64,000 nt of DNA from contig NC_092087.1 in NCBI RefSeq assembly GCF_045679555.1, positions 88,682,966 through 88,746,965 of the forward strand. Reading direction: 5' to 3'. Under the pieces are notes generated by a model. That model made no database searches. It saw only the letters and a list, made by a program, of their open reading frames with translations, and was not told the DNA's origin. Both the position numbers and the translations under genes were made by a program. This document shows, in pieces, positions 18,191-34,796 of this stretch. Each line of letters opens with the position of its first letter. Position 1 is the stretch's first letter. The stretch is from Salvelinus alpinus. Its lineage: Eukaryota; Chordata; Actinopteri; Salmoniformes; Salmonidae.

Positions 18191-18304
18191 ATTCTATAAA
18201 GTCTAATGTGCATATATAGATTTCTGATATGATTCAGGAGGCCTGTCAGAGGACAGACAGGAAAGGAGAACAGGAAAGTGATTGTGTTCATCTAAACCAA
18301 CGAA

Positions 18305-18835
18305 CCCACAACACTGTGTCTCATGTTAATACTACTCCTAAACACAACCCACCATCACTGTGTCTCATGTTAATACTACTCCTAAACACAACCCACCATC
18401 ACTGTGTCTCATGTTAATACTACTCCTAAACACAACCCACCGTTACTGTGTCTCATGTTAATACTACTCCTAAACACAACCCACCGTCACTGTGTCTCAT
18501 GTTAATACTACTCCTAAACACAACCCACCATCAGTGTGTCTCATGTTAATACTACTCCTAAACACAACCCACCATCACTGTGTCTCATGTTAATACTACT
18601 CCTAAACACAACCCACCATCACTGTGTCTCATGTTAATACTACTCCTAAACACAACCCACCATCACTGTGTCTCATGTTAATACTACTCCTAAACACAAC
18701 CCACCGTCACTGTGTCTCATGTTAATACTACTCCTAAACACAACCCACCGTCACTGTGTCTCATGTTAATACTACTCCTAAACACAACCCACCATCACTG
18801 TGTCTCATGTTAATACTACTCCTAAACCTCGTATG
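18305..18835. repeat. 44-bp tandem repeat, about 12 copies
   Basis: The unit contains TGTGTCTCATGTTAATACTA then CTCCTAAACACAACCCACC. A homologous array of about ten units is at 37280-37695, upstream of gene B, so the array predates that duplication. Confidence 0.95.
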
Positions 18836-19083
18836 AAGCATCCACTCACTCCAATCACTCTTTCTCTCACTCTTACTTTAGGCCATTTTCAAAATATCTC
18901 CACCACAATCTGTTGCTCTGAGAGCTCTTAAAATAGCATGTACAAGTATTTATGTGAAATCGCATGTACAATGTTCCTCCCATCTTTTGTAGCAGACAAT
19001 ATAGCTCAGTATTTGTCAATGGTGCCAATAATGTTGGTCGTGACTGTATATCCCACAATCAGATTAATATGTCAAAATACATG

Positions 19084-19120
<37 letters not shown>

Positions 19121-19430
19121 ATACTTGACCCTGTTATACTTTGACAGTGAACATGACCCTATTGAATGGAGATCTGGGTGTTACTGGTGAAACAACAGTC
19201 CAGGATCAGTATTCACAAAGTGTATCAGAGTAGGAGAGCTGATCTGAGATCACTTTAGCCTTTTAGATCATAATTATACGGAACGTCTGAGACACTTTAT
19301 GAAAACAGGCCCTGATGTAACAACCTAAACACAGTTCAAAATAAACCAACAAGAACAAAGATACAGTAAGTCATGTGATGTTCGGCTAAAAACATCAAAA
19401 CTAAAACTATATTCCAAGATATCGTCCAGT
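18836..19430. other. Spacer with (CA)n at 19084-19118 and a short palindromic repeat
   Basis: No gene seen. The stretch at about 19195-19310 (GATCAGTATTCACAAAGTGT through GAGACACTTTATGAAAACAG) is a MITE-like repeat with inverted ends, also found at 38130-38255. Confidence 0.5.
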
Positions 19431-19438
19431 GTACTTAC

Positions 19439-19575
19439 AGAGTGAAGTGAAGGAGAGAGGTCTTGAACAGTGAGTCAACTTACTGTCACTGTGTGGAAAC
19501 AAGAAGTAGTCTACTGTAAGTGTTAGTAGAAGCAGGCGTAGCCTAAGTGTGAGTTCTGTGGTTGACACATTTAAA
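19439..19575 (-). promoter_or_regulatory. Second leader-exon/promoter copy upstream of gene A
   Basis: The same donor block CACTCT|GTAAGT as at 17304, with the related upstream sequence GTTGACACATTTAAAAGTAG. The TATA is degenerate (TTTAAA on the minus strand) and the PU.1-like word is missing. It could be an alternative or relict first exon. Confidence 0.45.
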
Positions 19576-20254
19576 AGTAGCCTAGTCTAGTCATTAACAT
19601 GCAGGAACAGCATGTCACATAAGGGATGTTACTGTATCTAAATAGAAAATGGTCTAAAGTCAGAATACTGTAGTTACATTTCTTTATTTGAGGAGTGGAC
19701 CTGCATGTTTTACAAGAGACACAATGTGACCCATTCCCATCACTCCTCATCAGCTGGTACTGAAGGTTCCAGAACAGATGAAAGGTGTTGTATGTTTGGT
19801 TCCAGTGTTCCATACTAGAGCGCTCCCTACTGGCAACTCAACATTACTACAGCCTCCAGTCTATATGTCTCCACTTGTCTAGGAAATCCCAGACGTAGTG
19901 AAACAGCTACAACCTTGTTAACATTGTTAGAGGCAACCTGTCTGCCCAGGGAGACTAATATGTCCCAATCATATCCTCGTCCACTTTGTTCAATAACAAC
20001 ATAACAAAGTGGCAATAAGGCCAAGGGAGGGAAGGGGGAAGGAAATCACTTTGATTGACACTTCAAACACTCATACTGTATGTCCAGTGTTCTGTCTGTC
20101 AGAAGACTACAAAAGGGGTGACACCCCCCAACACCCCCATTCTATCCAAGCCTCCTGTTCTCTTTTAAAGTAAGGGAAATGTCTTCCTCCCTCTGTCATA
20201 TCCGGAAGGTGTGTGGTGTTCAGATTTGCCATGGCTTCCTGTATCTTCCTCTCT
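19576..20254. other. 5' flank, no gene seen
   Basis: Shared with 39070-39380 and in part with 48220-48390 (ACAAAAGGGGTGACACCCC, CTCTGTCATATCCGGA). A unit-length copy of CCAGTGTTCCATACTAGAGC is present at 19801. Confidence 0.5.
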
Positions 20255-20484
20255 GGTCACACAGAGAGCGAGACAGAGCGAGAGAGAGCGAGAGAGAGCG
20301 AGACAGAGCGAGAGAGAGCGAGAGCGAGAGAGAGCGAGAGAGAGAGCGAGAGAGAGCGAGAGAGAGCGAGAGAGAGCGAGAGAGAGCGAGAGAGAGCGAG
20401 AGAGAGCGAGAGAGAGCGAGAGAGAGCGAGAGAGAGCGAGAGAGAGCGAGAGAGAGCGAGAGAGAGCGAGAGAGAGAGAGCCCC
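20255..20484. repeat. (GAGAGAGC)n microsatellite at the 5' boundary of the LINE
   Basis: Octamer-like AGAGAGCG repeats of about 225 bp. Arg/Glu/Ser frames through it run into the LINE ORF1 but are not genuine coding sequence. Confidence 0.9.
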
Positions 20485-22011
20485 TTTGTTAAGAGAGGGG
20501 GGATTAACGAGGGGTGGAAACTCAGGATACTTGACAACGAGGAATCTGAGTCAGCTAATATAAATCTATATAAGTCTGGAACAGTATTGGTACAGGGCAA
20601 TCACAAACAGTTTCAGATGGACTTTCACCTAATCAAAGAATTAGCCCAGCAGGAGAAGCTCTCCCTTGATAAAGATACCCCCACCCCAAGCGGGTCAGAC
20701 CAGACGTCTTCATCATATAACCACACAGACGAGCAACCCTCAGCAGACAGTCAACCTCCCAGTACAGAGTACTTCTCCCTCATTGAAATGAAGGATAAAT
20801 TCACCCAGCTGGAGGTAAGGCAGGTGGAGCTGGAACAGCAGGTGATCACACTCCAGTCAGCACAGACCCAGACAACAGTCCAGCACAACAACACCCCCTT
20901 AACCAGACCTGGAGAGCTGGAGGTGGAGAAAGACATACCTGCACTATGGACAGTGGTGAGACAACATCAACAGGAGAAAGAGCAGGAACAGGAGAAGAAC
21001 AGAGCACTAGAGGAGAGGATCAGACTACAGGAGGAGAGGGAGAGGGGGATGGAGGAGAGGATCAGACTACAGGAGGAGAGGGGGATGGAGGAGAGGATCA
21101 GACTGCTGGAGGAGAGGTTGAGGGGTATGGCATGTGACAGAGAACAACCCACTAGGGAGGTGGTCATCCCCACAGAAACGCCAGCAGAACAGCCCACCTC
21201 AGCACCCGACAAAAGTCTCGACACCACAGCAGAACAGTCCACACCAGACCCTGACCATAGAGTCGACATCACAGCAGAACAGACAAAAGAAAAACCCCAA
21301 GCCCAGCAGCTCTCACTCCCTCTGAGCCCCCCCCCTGTCAGCCACCCTGATAGCCCTCCTGACAACCCCCCCTCCCGTGACCCACTGAGGACAAACACAA
21401 GACACAGATTTCTCCTCATGGACTCAAATGGGAAATATATAGAAGAAAAAAAACTTTTTCCCAAACACAGTGTGTCTAAACTCTGGTGTCCAAACACCCA
21501 GCGCGCCCTAGACCTTCTGTCTGAGGACAAACTAGGCTCACCTAGCCACATAATAATACACACAGGCACAAACGACCTGAGAGCACAGCAGGAAAGGGTG
21601 GCCACAGCACTGAAGGGAGTGATTGAAAAAGCTTCTTCTACTTTCCCCAACGCACAAGTGGTTATCTCCACCCTGCTACCACGAAAAGACTTCCACCCTG
21701 CTACAATACAGCGGGTAAACGCAAGCATTTCCCGTGACTGTGCCTCAAAACCAAATGTTTTTCTGGCCCACCACTCCACCCTGGACTTGAACAGCCTCTA
21801 TGACCAGGTCCACCTCTACAAGGCAGCAGTGCCCACCTTTGCCCGGACTCTAAAGGACATCGCTCTCAAACGAAGCCCCAACACTTCACACAGGAGCAAC
21901 AGATCAATAGACACCCCACCCAGACCAGCGAGACACCCTCCAAGACCTCCAGGACCCCCCCCTGGACCTACACACCCCCCCCACATCAATCCATGCCGAC
22001 ACCCAATTTAG
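20485..22011 (+). CDS. LINE ORF1 with SGNH/esterase-like domain, 5' incomplete
   Basis: About 500 codons are open to TAG at 22009-22011. The N-terminal part (GWKLRILDNEESESANINLY) begins directly after the GA array. The middle is a coiled-coil-like Glu/Arg/Gln region (ERIRLQEERERGMEERIRL). The C-terminal part has RFLLMDSNGKYI, then IIIHTGTNDLRAQQE, matching blocks of the SGNH hydrolase fold (Asp-Ser-Asn near the start and GTND), as in ORF1 proteins of CR1/L2-type LINEs. It ends in a Pro-rich tail. Its role would be RNA binding/chaperoning. The element's true start codon is not visible. Confidence 0.75.
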   Translation, partial: FVKRGGINEGWKLRILDNEESESANINLYKSGTVLVQGNHKQFQMDFHLIKELAQQEKLSLDKDTPTPSGSDQTSSSYNHTDEQPSADSQPPSTEYFSLIEMKDKFTQLEVRQVELEQQVITLQSAQTQTTVQHNNTPLTRPGELEVEKDIPALWTVVRQHQQEKEQEQEKNRALEERIRLQEERERGMEERIRLQEERGMEERIRLLEERLRGMACDREQPTREVVIPTETPAEQPTSAPDKSLDTTAEQSTPDPDHRVDITAEQTKEKPQAQQLSLPLSPPPVSHPDSPPDNPPSRDPLRTNTRHRFLLMDSNGKYIEEKKLFPKHSVSKLWCPNTQRALDLLSEDKLGSPSHIIIHTGTNDLRAQQERVATALKGVIEKASSTFPNAQVVISTLLPRKDFHPATIQRVNASISRDCASKPNVFLAHHSTLDLNSLYDQVHLYKAAVPTFARTLKDIALKRSPNTSHRSNRSIDTPPRPARHPPRPPGPPPGPTHPPHINPCRHPI

Positions 22012-22242
22012 GCCCCCTCAGATCAGACCCATGCCACTCATGCCCACCCCATGCACCCCACCCCCGCAAAGAGGGCATCAACATGGAAGTCACACATACG
22101 CCCAGGTAGTGAGCGGGCAAACAGGCCCAACCCCCACTCTTACACTCGCCCAAGCCAACGGCATGTACCAGATGCTCAGCAGGCTCTGCTCACACTTACT
22201 GGCCTGAGGCCAAACCACACGGCCAACAACATTGGACACTTT

Positions 22243-25200
22243 ATGGAACAAAAAGCCTTCACTATATCATCCTGGAATATCCAAGGTCTGAGGTCATCTG
22301 CCTTTGGCCTAAAGAGCAGGAACCCGGACTTCACCAAAGAAATCGGTAATGCAGACATTGTCATCCTGTAAGAAACATGGTATAGAGGAGACGGACCCAC
22401 TGGTTGCCCTCTAGGTTACAGAGAGCTGGTAGTCCCATCCACCAAACTACCAGGTGTGAAACAGGGAAGGGACTCAGGGGGAATGCTAATTTGGTATAGA
22501 GCAGACCTAACTCACTCCATTAAATTAATCAAAACAGGAACATTTTACATTTGGCTAGAAATTCAAAAGGAAATTATCTTAACAGAGAAAAATGTCCTCC
22601 TGTGTGCTACCTATATCCCCCCACTAGAATCCCCATACTTTAATGAAGACAGCTTCTCCATCCTGAATGAGGAAATCAATCATTTCCAGGCCCAGGGACA
22701 TGTATTAGTCTGTGGCGACCTAAATGCCAGAACTGGACAGGAACCTGACACCCTCAGCACACAGGGGGACAAACACCTACCTGGAGGTGACAGCATTCCC
22801 TCCCCCATATGCCCACCTAGGCACAACTATGACAACATAACCAACAAAAACGGGTCACAACTCCTGCAGCTCTGTCGCACGCTGGGTATGTACATAGTCA
22901 ATGGTAGGCTTCGAGGGGACTCCTATGGTAGGTACACCTATAGCTCATCTCTTGGCAGTAGCACTGTAGACTACTTTATCACTGACCTCAACCCAGAGTC
23001 TCTCAGAGCGTTCACAGTCAGCCCACTGACACCCCTATCAGACCACAGCAAAATCACAGTCTACTTGAACAGAGCAATACTCAATCATGAGGCATCAAAG
23101 CCAAAGGAACTGAGTAACATTAAGAAATGCTATAGATGGAAGGAATGCAGTTTGGAAACCTACCAAAAAACAATTAGGCAACAGCAAATTCAATCCCTTT
23201 TAGACAACTTCCTGGGTAAAACGTTCCACTGCAATAGTGAAGGTGTAAACTTGGCAGTAGAAAATCTTAACAGTATATTTGACCTCTCAGCTTCCCTATC
23301 AAATCTAAAAATCTCAAATAGAAAACCGAAGAAAATGAACAACAATGACAAATGGTTTGATAAAGAATGCAAAAATCTAAGAAATAAATTGAGAAACCTG
23401 TCCAACCAAAAACATAGAGACCCGGAAAACCTGAGTCTACGCCTTCACTATGGTGAATCACTAAAACAATACAGAAAAAGAAGGAACAGCACGTCAGAAA
23501 TCAGCTCAATGTAATTGAAGAATCCATAGACTCTAACCAATTCTGGGAAAATTGGAAAACACTAAACAAACAACACGAAGAATTATCTATCCAAAATGGA
23601 GATGTATGGGTAAACCACTTCTCCAATCTTTTTGGCTCTATAACAAAGAATAAAGAGCAAAAACATATACATGATCAAATACAAATCCTAGAATCAACTA
23701 TTAAAGACTACCAGAACCCACTGGATTCTCCAATTACCTTGAATGAGTTACAGGACAAAATAAAAACCCTCCAACCCAAAAAGGCCTGTGGTGTTGATGG
23801 TATCCTTAATGAAATGATCAAATACACAGACAACAAATTCCAATTGGCTATATTAACTCTTTAACATCGTCCTTAGCTCTGGCATCTTCCCCAATATTTG
23901 GAACCAAGGACTGATCACCCCAATCCACAAAAGTGGAGACAAATTTGACCCCAATAACTACCGTGGAATATGCGTCAACAGTAACCTTGGGAAAATACTC
24001 TGCATTATCATTAACAGCAGACTCGTACATTTCCTCAATGAAAACAATGTACTGAGCAAATGTCAAATTGGCTTTTTACCAAATTACCGTACAACAGACC
24101 ATGTATTCACCCTACACACCCTAATTGACAACCAAACAAACCAAAACAAAGGCAAAGTCTTCTCATGCTTTGTTGATTTCAAAAAAGCCTTCGACTCAAT
24201 TTGGCATGAGGGTCTGCTATACAAATTGATGGAAAGTGGTGTTGGGGGTAAAACATACGACATCATAAAATCCATGTACACAAACAACAAGTGTGCGGTT
24301 AAAATTGGCAAAAAACACACACATTTCTTCACACAGGGTCGTGGGGTGAGACAGGGATGCAGCTTAAGCCCCACCCTCTTCAACATATATATCAACGAAT
24401 TGGCGCGGGCACTAGAACAGTCTGCAGCACCCGGTCTCACCCTACTAGAATCCGAAGTCAAATGTCTACTGTTTGCTGATGATCTGGTGCTTCTGTCACC
24501 AACCAAGGAGGGCCTACAGCAGCACCTAGATCTTCTGCACAGATTCTGTCAGACCTGGGACCTGACAGTAAATCTCAGTAAGACCAAAATAATGGTGTTC
24601 CAAAAAAGGTCCAGTCGCCAGGACCACAAATTCCATCTAGACACCGTTGCCCTAGAGCACACAAAAAACTATACATACCTCGGCCTAAACATCAGCACCA
24701 CAGGTAGCTTCCACAGAGCTGTGAACGATCTGAGAGACAAGGCAAGAAGGGCATTCTATGCCATCAAAAGGAACATAAATTTCAACATACCAATTAGGAT
24801 CTGGCTAAAAATACTTGAATCAGTCATAGAGCCCATTGCCCTTTATGGTTGTGAGGTCTGGGGTCCGCTCACCAACCAAGATTTCACAAAATGGGACAAA
24901 CACCAAATTGAGACTCTGCATGCAGAATTCTGCAAAAATATCCTCCGTGTACAACGTAGAACACCAAATAATGCATGCAGAGCAGAATTAGGCCGATACC
25001 CACTAATTATCAAAATCCAGAAAAGAGCCGTTAAATTCTACAACCACCTAAAAGGAAGCGATTCCCAAACCTTCCATAACAAAGCCATCACCTACAGAGA
25101 GATGAACCTGGAGAAGAGTCCCCTAAGCAAGCTGGTCCTAGGGCTCTGTTCACAAACACAAACACACCCCACAGAGCCCCAGGACAACAGCACAATTAGA

Positions 25201-26197
25201 CCCAACCAAATCATGAGAAAACAAAAAGATAATTACTTGACACATTGGAAAGAATTAACAAAAAAACAGAGCAAACTAGAATGCTATTTGGCCCTAAACA
25301 GAGAGTATACAGTGGCAGAATACCTGACCACTGTGACTGACCCAAACTTAAGGAAAGCTTTGACTATGTACAGACTCAGTGAGCATAGCCTTGCTATTGA
25401 GAAAGGCCGCCGTAGGCAGACATGGCTCTCAAGAGAAGACAGGCTATGTGCTCACTGCCCACAAAATGAGGTGGAAACTGAGCTGCACTTCCTAACCTCC
25501 TGCCCAATGTATGACCATATTAGAGAGACATATTTCCCTCAGATTACACAGATCCACAAAGAATTCGAAAACAAATCCAATTTTGATAAACTCCCATATC
25601 TACTGGGTGAAATTCCACAGTGTGCCATCACAGCATGTCACGATCGTGTACTGGAGAGAATGAGGACCAAGGCGCAGCGGGATATGAATACATCTTCTCT
25701 TTTTATTTAAACAACGAAGATGAACACGACACGAAACGCTTTAACAAACTATACAAAACAACAAACGACCGTGAAGCTAAATAACGTTGTGCACATACAC
25801 ACACAGGCTACAAACGTTCCACATAGACAATTACCCACATCAAACGAAAGCCTATGGCTACCTTAAATATGGCTCCCAATCAGAGACAACAGAAATCAGC
25901 TGTCTCTAATTGGGAACCCATTCAGGCAACCATAGACTTTCCTAGACAACTACACCCAACATAGACACAGCTAGACACATACACTCAACACAAACCCATA
26001 CACTACACCCAACACCCCCTTTACCATATAACCACCCAAAACCGACAAAACACAAACATTCCCCATGTCACACCCTGACCTAACTAAAATAATAAAGAAA
26101 ACAAAGAATACTAAGGCCAGGGCGTGACACAGCAGCAAGATTTGTGACCTGTTGCCACAAGAAAAGGGCAACCAGTGAAGAACAAACACCATTGTAA
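22243..26197 (+). pseudogene. LINE ORF2: endonuclease and reverse transcriptase, broken
   Basis: It starts at ATG 22243 with the endonuclease motif ISSWNIQGLRSS, then CGDLNARTGQ and PLSDHSK. The RT has VDFKKAFDSIWHEG, GVRQGCSLSPTLFNIY and the catalytic FADDLVLLS near 24472-24498. A C-terminal Cys/His cluster (CAHCPQNEVETELHFLTSC) follows. It is inactivated by a stop at 22369-22371, frame shifts near 23510 and 23860, and the LTR inserted at 25636. After that insertion the frame resumes and ends at TAA 26195-26197. Confidence 0.85.
25636..26129 (-). mobile_element. Solo LTR (TGTCACG family, GATCGTGACA-ended), 494 bp
   Basis: Plus-strand ends are TGTCACGATCG and GGGCGTGACA. The target duplication CAGCA is at 25631-25635 and 26130-26134. 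It interrupts the last codons of LINE ORF2. Related copies are at 38416-38999 and 39391-39775. Confidence 0.92.
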
Positions 26198-26449
26198 ATA
26201 CAACCCATATTTATGTTTATTTATTTTAACTTGTGTGCTTTAACCATTTGTACATTGTTACAACACTGCATATATATAGTATGACATTTGTCATGTCTTT
26301 ATTGTTTTGAAACTTCTGTATGTGTAATGTTTACTGTTAATTTTTATTGTTTATTTCACTTTTGTATATTATCTACCTCACTTGCTTTGGCAATGTTAAC
26401 ACATGTTTCCCATGCCAATAAAGCCCCTTGAATTGAATTGAATTGAATT

Positions 26450-26654
26450 GAGAGAGCGAGAGAAAGAGAGAGGGGGAGAGAGCGAGAGAGAGAGAGGGGG
26501 GAGTGAGAGAGGGGGGAGAGAGAGCGAGAGAGGGGGGAGAGAGAGAGAGCGAGAGAAAGAAAGAGAGATAAGGGAGTGAGAGAGAGAGAGGGGGGGTAGG
26601 GAGAGAGAGGCGGGAAGAAAGAGAGAGGAGAGGGGGTTAGAGAGAGAGAGAGAC
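26450..26654. repeat. GA-rich microsatellite between two LINE 3' ends
   Basis: GAGAGAGCGAGAGAAAG and similar directly follow the (TTGAA)n tail of the first LINE and precede the second LINE fragment. Confidence 0.9.
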
Positions 26655-26853
26655 ATTGTTACAAAACTGTATATTGACATAACATGACATTTGAAATGTC
26701 TATACTCATTTGGAGCTGTTTTGTAATGATCACTGTACATTTTTTTGAGTTGATTTGACTTTTGTTTATTATCTATTTCCCTTTCTTTGGCAATGTAAAC
26801 ATATATTTCCCATGTCAATAAAGCCCTTTGAATTGATTTGAAATTAATTTAAT
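26655..26853 (+). mobile_element. Second LINE 3' end, about 200 bp
   Basis: Closely similar to 26255-26449 (TTTGGCAATGTAAACATATA, CCCATGTCAATAAAGCCC), with an AATTGA-type tail that again passes into GAGAGAGA. It is a severely 5'-truncated copy of the same family. Confidence 0.85.
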
Positions 26854-27032
26854 TGAGAGAGAGAGAGAGAAACCTGAAAGTGAAAGTCCTCAAAGTTGCT
26901 GCCAATGCTAAAACTGTCGTTTGGGCACTAGAGTCCTCTGTCTATCTCTATGGAGGTATGATATATGAGTTGATTGGTAGAAACCTGCTTAAATATGTTT
27001 ATAAATGATAGCTGATGTTTTGACAAAGACAG
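26854..27032. other. Spacer, no gene seen
   Basis: Short GA run, then unrecognised sequence. Confidence 0.5.
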
Positions 27033-27043
27033 ATGTCCTTACC

Positions 27044-27181
27044 CTGTGGAGGCGTACTGGGAGGCTGAGGAGATGTTGAGGCCTATAGGGTTGGTCTCTG
27101 AGGAGAGGGAGGGGTTCTCTGCATCCAGCGGTCTGGGTACCTGATCACCAGCCTGGTGCTCTCCAGCTCCACCCCCTGGAC
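27044..27181 (-). pseudogene. Isolated exon-like segment of unknown origin
   Basis: On the minus strand an acceptor (CTCCTGTCCAG) precedes about 135 nt reading VELESTRLVIRYPDR. A donor-like GGTAAGGAC follows. The latter half reads best in another frame (ENPSLSSETNPIGLNISSAS), suggesting a 1-nt change. No homologue in the Ig genes. It may be a displaced exon of an unrelated gene. Confidence 0.35.
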
Positions 27182-27239
27182 AGGAGGACAAACAGCAGGC
27201 ACCAATGTGTGGGAGGAAACACTGTTTAACTGACGACCG

Positions 27240-27435
27240 ACGTCAGCTTGCAGGCGCCAGGCCACAAGGAGTTACTAGAGCATGATGAGACAAGGACATC
27301 CCGGCCGGCTAAACCCTCCACTAACCCAGATGACCCTGGGCCAATTGTGCTCCGCCTCATAGGTCTCCCGGTCACAGCCGGCTGTAACAGTCCGGGATCA
27401 AACCCGGGCCTGCAGTGCTGCCTTAGCACTAATTG
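27240..27435 (-). mobile_element. tRNA-derived SINE-like repeat
   Basis: On the minus strand it contains CCCGGGTTTGATCCCGGACT, a B-box-like segment, with CCGGCTGTGACCGGGAGACC beyond it. Similar to a dispersed salmonid SINE known from memory; the ends are not exact. Confidence 0.6.
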
Positions 27436-27439
27436 TTGA

Positions 27440-28165
27440 ATTTGTGATTTCCAACTTGTTGTGTAATGTTTATGTCCAATGGCCAATGAGCACTGATACG
27501 TTTTATCTATCATTTCATATGACAAGGATTGAGAAGGATTTGCCAGTAGATTGTTGACCTGATGCATGATGATGACTGCTTGTCAGCTAAGATTTTGAAA
27601 GTTTGTCCAATCAGTCCAATCAAAACTACGGTAGATTTAACGCGATTTGATGTAATTTTGTCTAAGCCAATGACCTTAAGCCTTTTAAGATGGGCATTTC
27701 TAATGTAATTCTATGGCAGCACCCAAGGGGCTTGACATTTCGAGCTCTACCCGTAGATTTTGCTGTGACGTAGTGTCCCCATGAGTGACAGAACACTGGG
27801 CCAATCACAGCACAACTAGAGAACATTACCAACCCCTACGCTCCGTATTTTATGCTGGCTGCCCCGCCACCACAGAAAGCACTAAGCTGCAACACCTGCA
27901 TTTTGGAGCTGCCTCACTCAAGAAAGCAAAAACGAGACCATGTTTGTATGCGACTTTATTAACTCAATGCTTTTTTTTAAACTTTGTTTGCAAACTGATA
28001 TGTGACACGTATTAATGTCAAAATAGGCAAAATAAGCAACATAAAAAGCTAACCATGGGGCTGAAAACAGATTTAGCTCTGCCCCAGCTGCCTTGAATGA
28101 CGTGTCACCACTGCATGTATTTAGAAATTATAGACAAGTTGACTAACAAATAGCCTACCAAAATG
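27440..28165. repeat. Dispersed/duplicated block shared with 48718-49420
   Basis: GATTTCCAACTTGTTGTGTA through AAAATGTCGG is about 90% similar by eye to the later block. It contains no convincing gene; it resembles a repeat common in salmonid DNA. Confidence 0.65.
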
Positions 28166-28734
28166 TCGGAAATTAGAAGTAAAAACTGCAAATGTTTAAA
28201 TGTATGTAATGGACTGATTACATTTATTTTTGTATAAAAAATATATCATGACACTGAACAATATGGTATTACGTAATATAAAATGAGTAATAATACCTGA
28301 CAGCAATACAAAGTAAATCATCATTGAACACAACAGGAGAAACTTGACCCAAGAGCTAAAAAATATTAAAAAGCTGTTATCAGTATTATTAATGTTAGTT
28401 GCTGAGGAAAGTAGGACTATTGATGTTATAAAACATCTGTATGTGGCAAAATCCCTTAGAAAAAGATCTGAAATAAAAGTAAAGATAGTAAACACATTGG
28501 TACACAAGAAAATGTGGCTATTTACATCATACAAATATGTAATTTGAAAAATATAACCCATCTCATTTATCATCAATATACATAAATATCATTATAAGAA
28601 AAGAAAATATATATTCCAGCATTTACTGAAAAGTTAAAGTTCATGGTCTGGAAAAACTCTAGATTTGGCAGCAATAGAATAGAGGTGTAAGGCCTAGTTT
28701 TGTATTGGAACCTTCAGTCCAGGTTGTGTGGTGA
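28166..28734 (-). other. 3' flank / possible 3' UTR of gene B
   Basis: Paralogous to 5358-5879. A+T-rich with minus-strand AATAAA-like words near 28224. Confidence 0.5.
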
Positions 28735-29288
28735 TAATCTTCAGTCCAGGTTCAATGTTGGTGCTTCTCTTCAGTCCAGGTTCAATGTTGGTGGTTCTCT
28801 TCAGTCCAGGATCTGTGGTGGTTCTCTTCAGTCCAGGTTCTGTGGTGATTCTCTTCAGTCCAGGATCTGTGGTGGTTCTCTTCAGTCCAGGTTCTGTGAT
28901 GTTTCTCTTCAGTCCAGGATCTGTGGTGATTCTCTTCAGTCCAGGTTCTGTGGTGATTCTCTTCAGTCCAGGTTCTGTGATGGTTCTCTTCAGTCCAGGT
29001 TCTGTTATGGTTCTCTTCAGTCCAGGATCTGTGATGCTTCTCTTCAGTCCAGGTTCTGTGATGGTTCTCTTCAGTCCAGGATCTGTGGTGGTTCTCTCTT
29101 CAGTCCAGGTTCTATGATGCTTCTCTTCAGTCCAGGTTCTGTGATGCTTCTCTTCAGTCCAGGTTCTGTGATGCTTCTCTTCAGTCCAGGATCTGTGGTG
29201 GTTCTCTTCAGTCCAGGATCTGTGATGGTTCTCTTCAGTCCAGGTTCTGTGGTGGTTCTCTTCAGTCCAGGATCTGTGGTGCTTCTCT

Positions 29289-29291
<3 letters not shown>
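28735..29291 (-). repeat. 27-bp minisatellite at the gene B stop codon (about 20 copies)
   Basis: The same unit as 5880-6095, expanded. The array begins at the TGA of gene B at 29291-29289. Repeat proteins on either strand (LFSPGSVV or TTTDPGLKR units) are artefacts of the 27-bp period. Confidence 0.9.
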
Positions 29292-34081
<4,790 letters not shown>

Positions 34082-34621
34082 TGTTGCATCTCCCACCCTG
34101 CAGTCTTAGAAACATAAACAACAACTCACTCTATAGCTGGTGAATAACTCCACCTGATACATTGAAGTAGAAACTGTAAATGGGGTACAGGGCCTCATTA
34201 CTGAAAATGAACCAGGCTCATATTGTGTTGTGTTGTATTGTGCTATAAGGTTGTCTATGTGAATACTGTCTGTAAGTCTATTGCACTATGTATGTAATGT
34301 GTGTGATGTGTTGCATGTCTGTCTACGTCTGTCTATTTAAACTGACATGATGCAAAAATAAATTCCTAATATATACAATAGTCATCATCATCATTATAAA
34401 CAACAACAACAACAATCACTTATTGAACAGATCTGTAGAACTGTAAACACATGTTTCTACATTGATTGTTCTGAAGCTGTTTTATTCTCAGAACCCCAAA
34501 TATAGGAGGATAAATGTTCAATCCTCTACGGTCCGTCAAGCTGTACAGCAGCCTAAAGACTGACCACCAGGTTCAATGATAGCTCCTATCACCAAGCTGT
34601 GAGGATAAACAGCAAGTGACT

Positions 34622-34796
<175 letters not shown>

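Larger units (their letters stand above)
20485..26449 (+). mobile_element. APE-type non-LTR retrotransposon (LINE), degenerate
   Basis: Order: ORF1 with an SGNH-hydrolase-like domain, ORF2 with AP-endonuclease and reverse transcriptase, 3' UTR, and a tail of four TTGAA units. It is bounded by GA microsatellite on both sides and disrupted by a solo LTR at 25636-26129. Clade is uncertain; an esterase-type ORF1 is known in CR1/L2-group LINEs. Confidence 0.85.

Noticed and set aside
18305-18835. CRISPR-like regular array
   Set aside because: Units are directly abutting 44-bp tandem copies without unique spacers, in a vertebrate genome.
20179-20484. Arg/Glu/Ser-rich start of the LINE ORF1 frame
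   Set aside because: Runs through a GA microsatellite that lies outside the element. The real ORF1 sequence begins after it.
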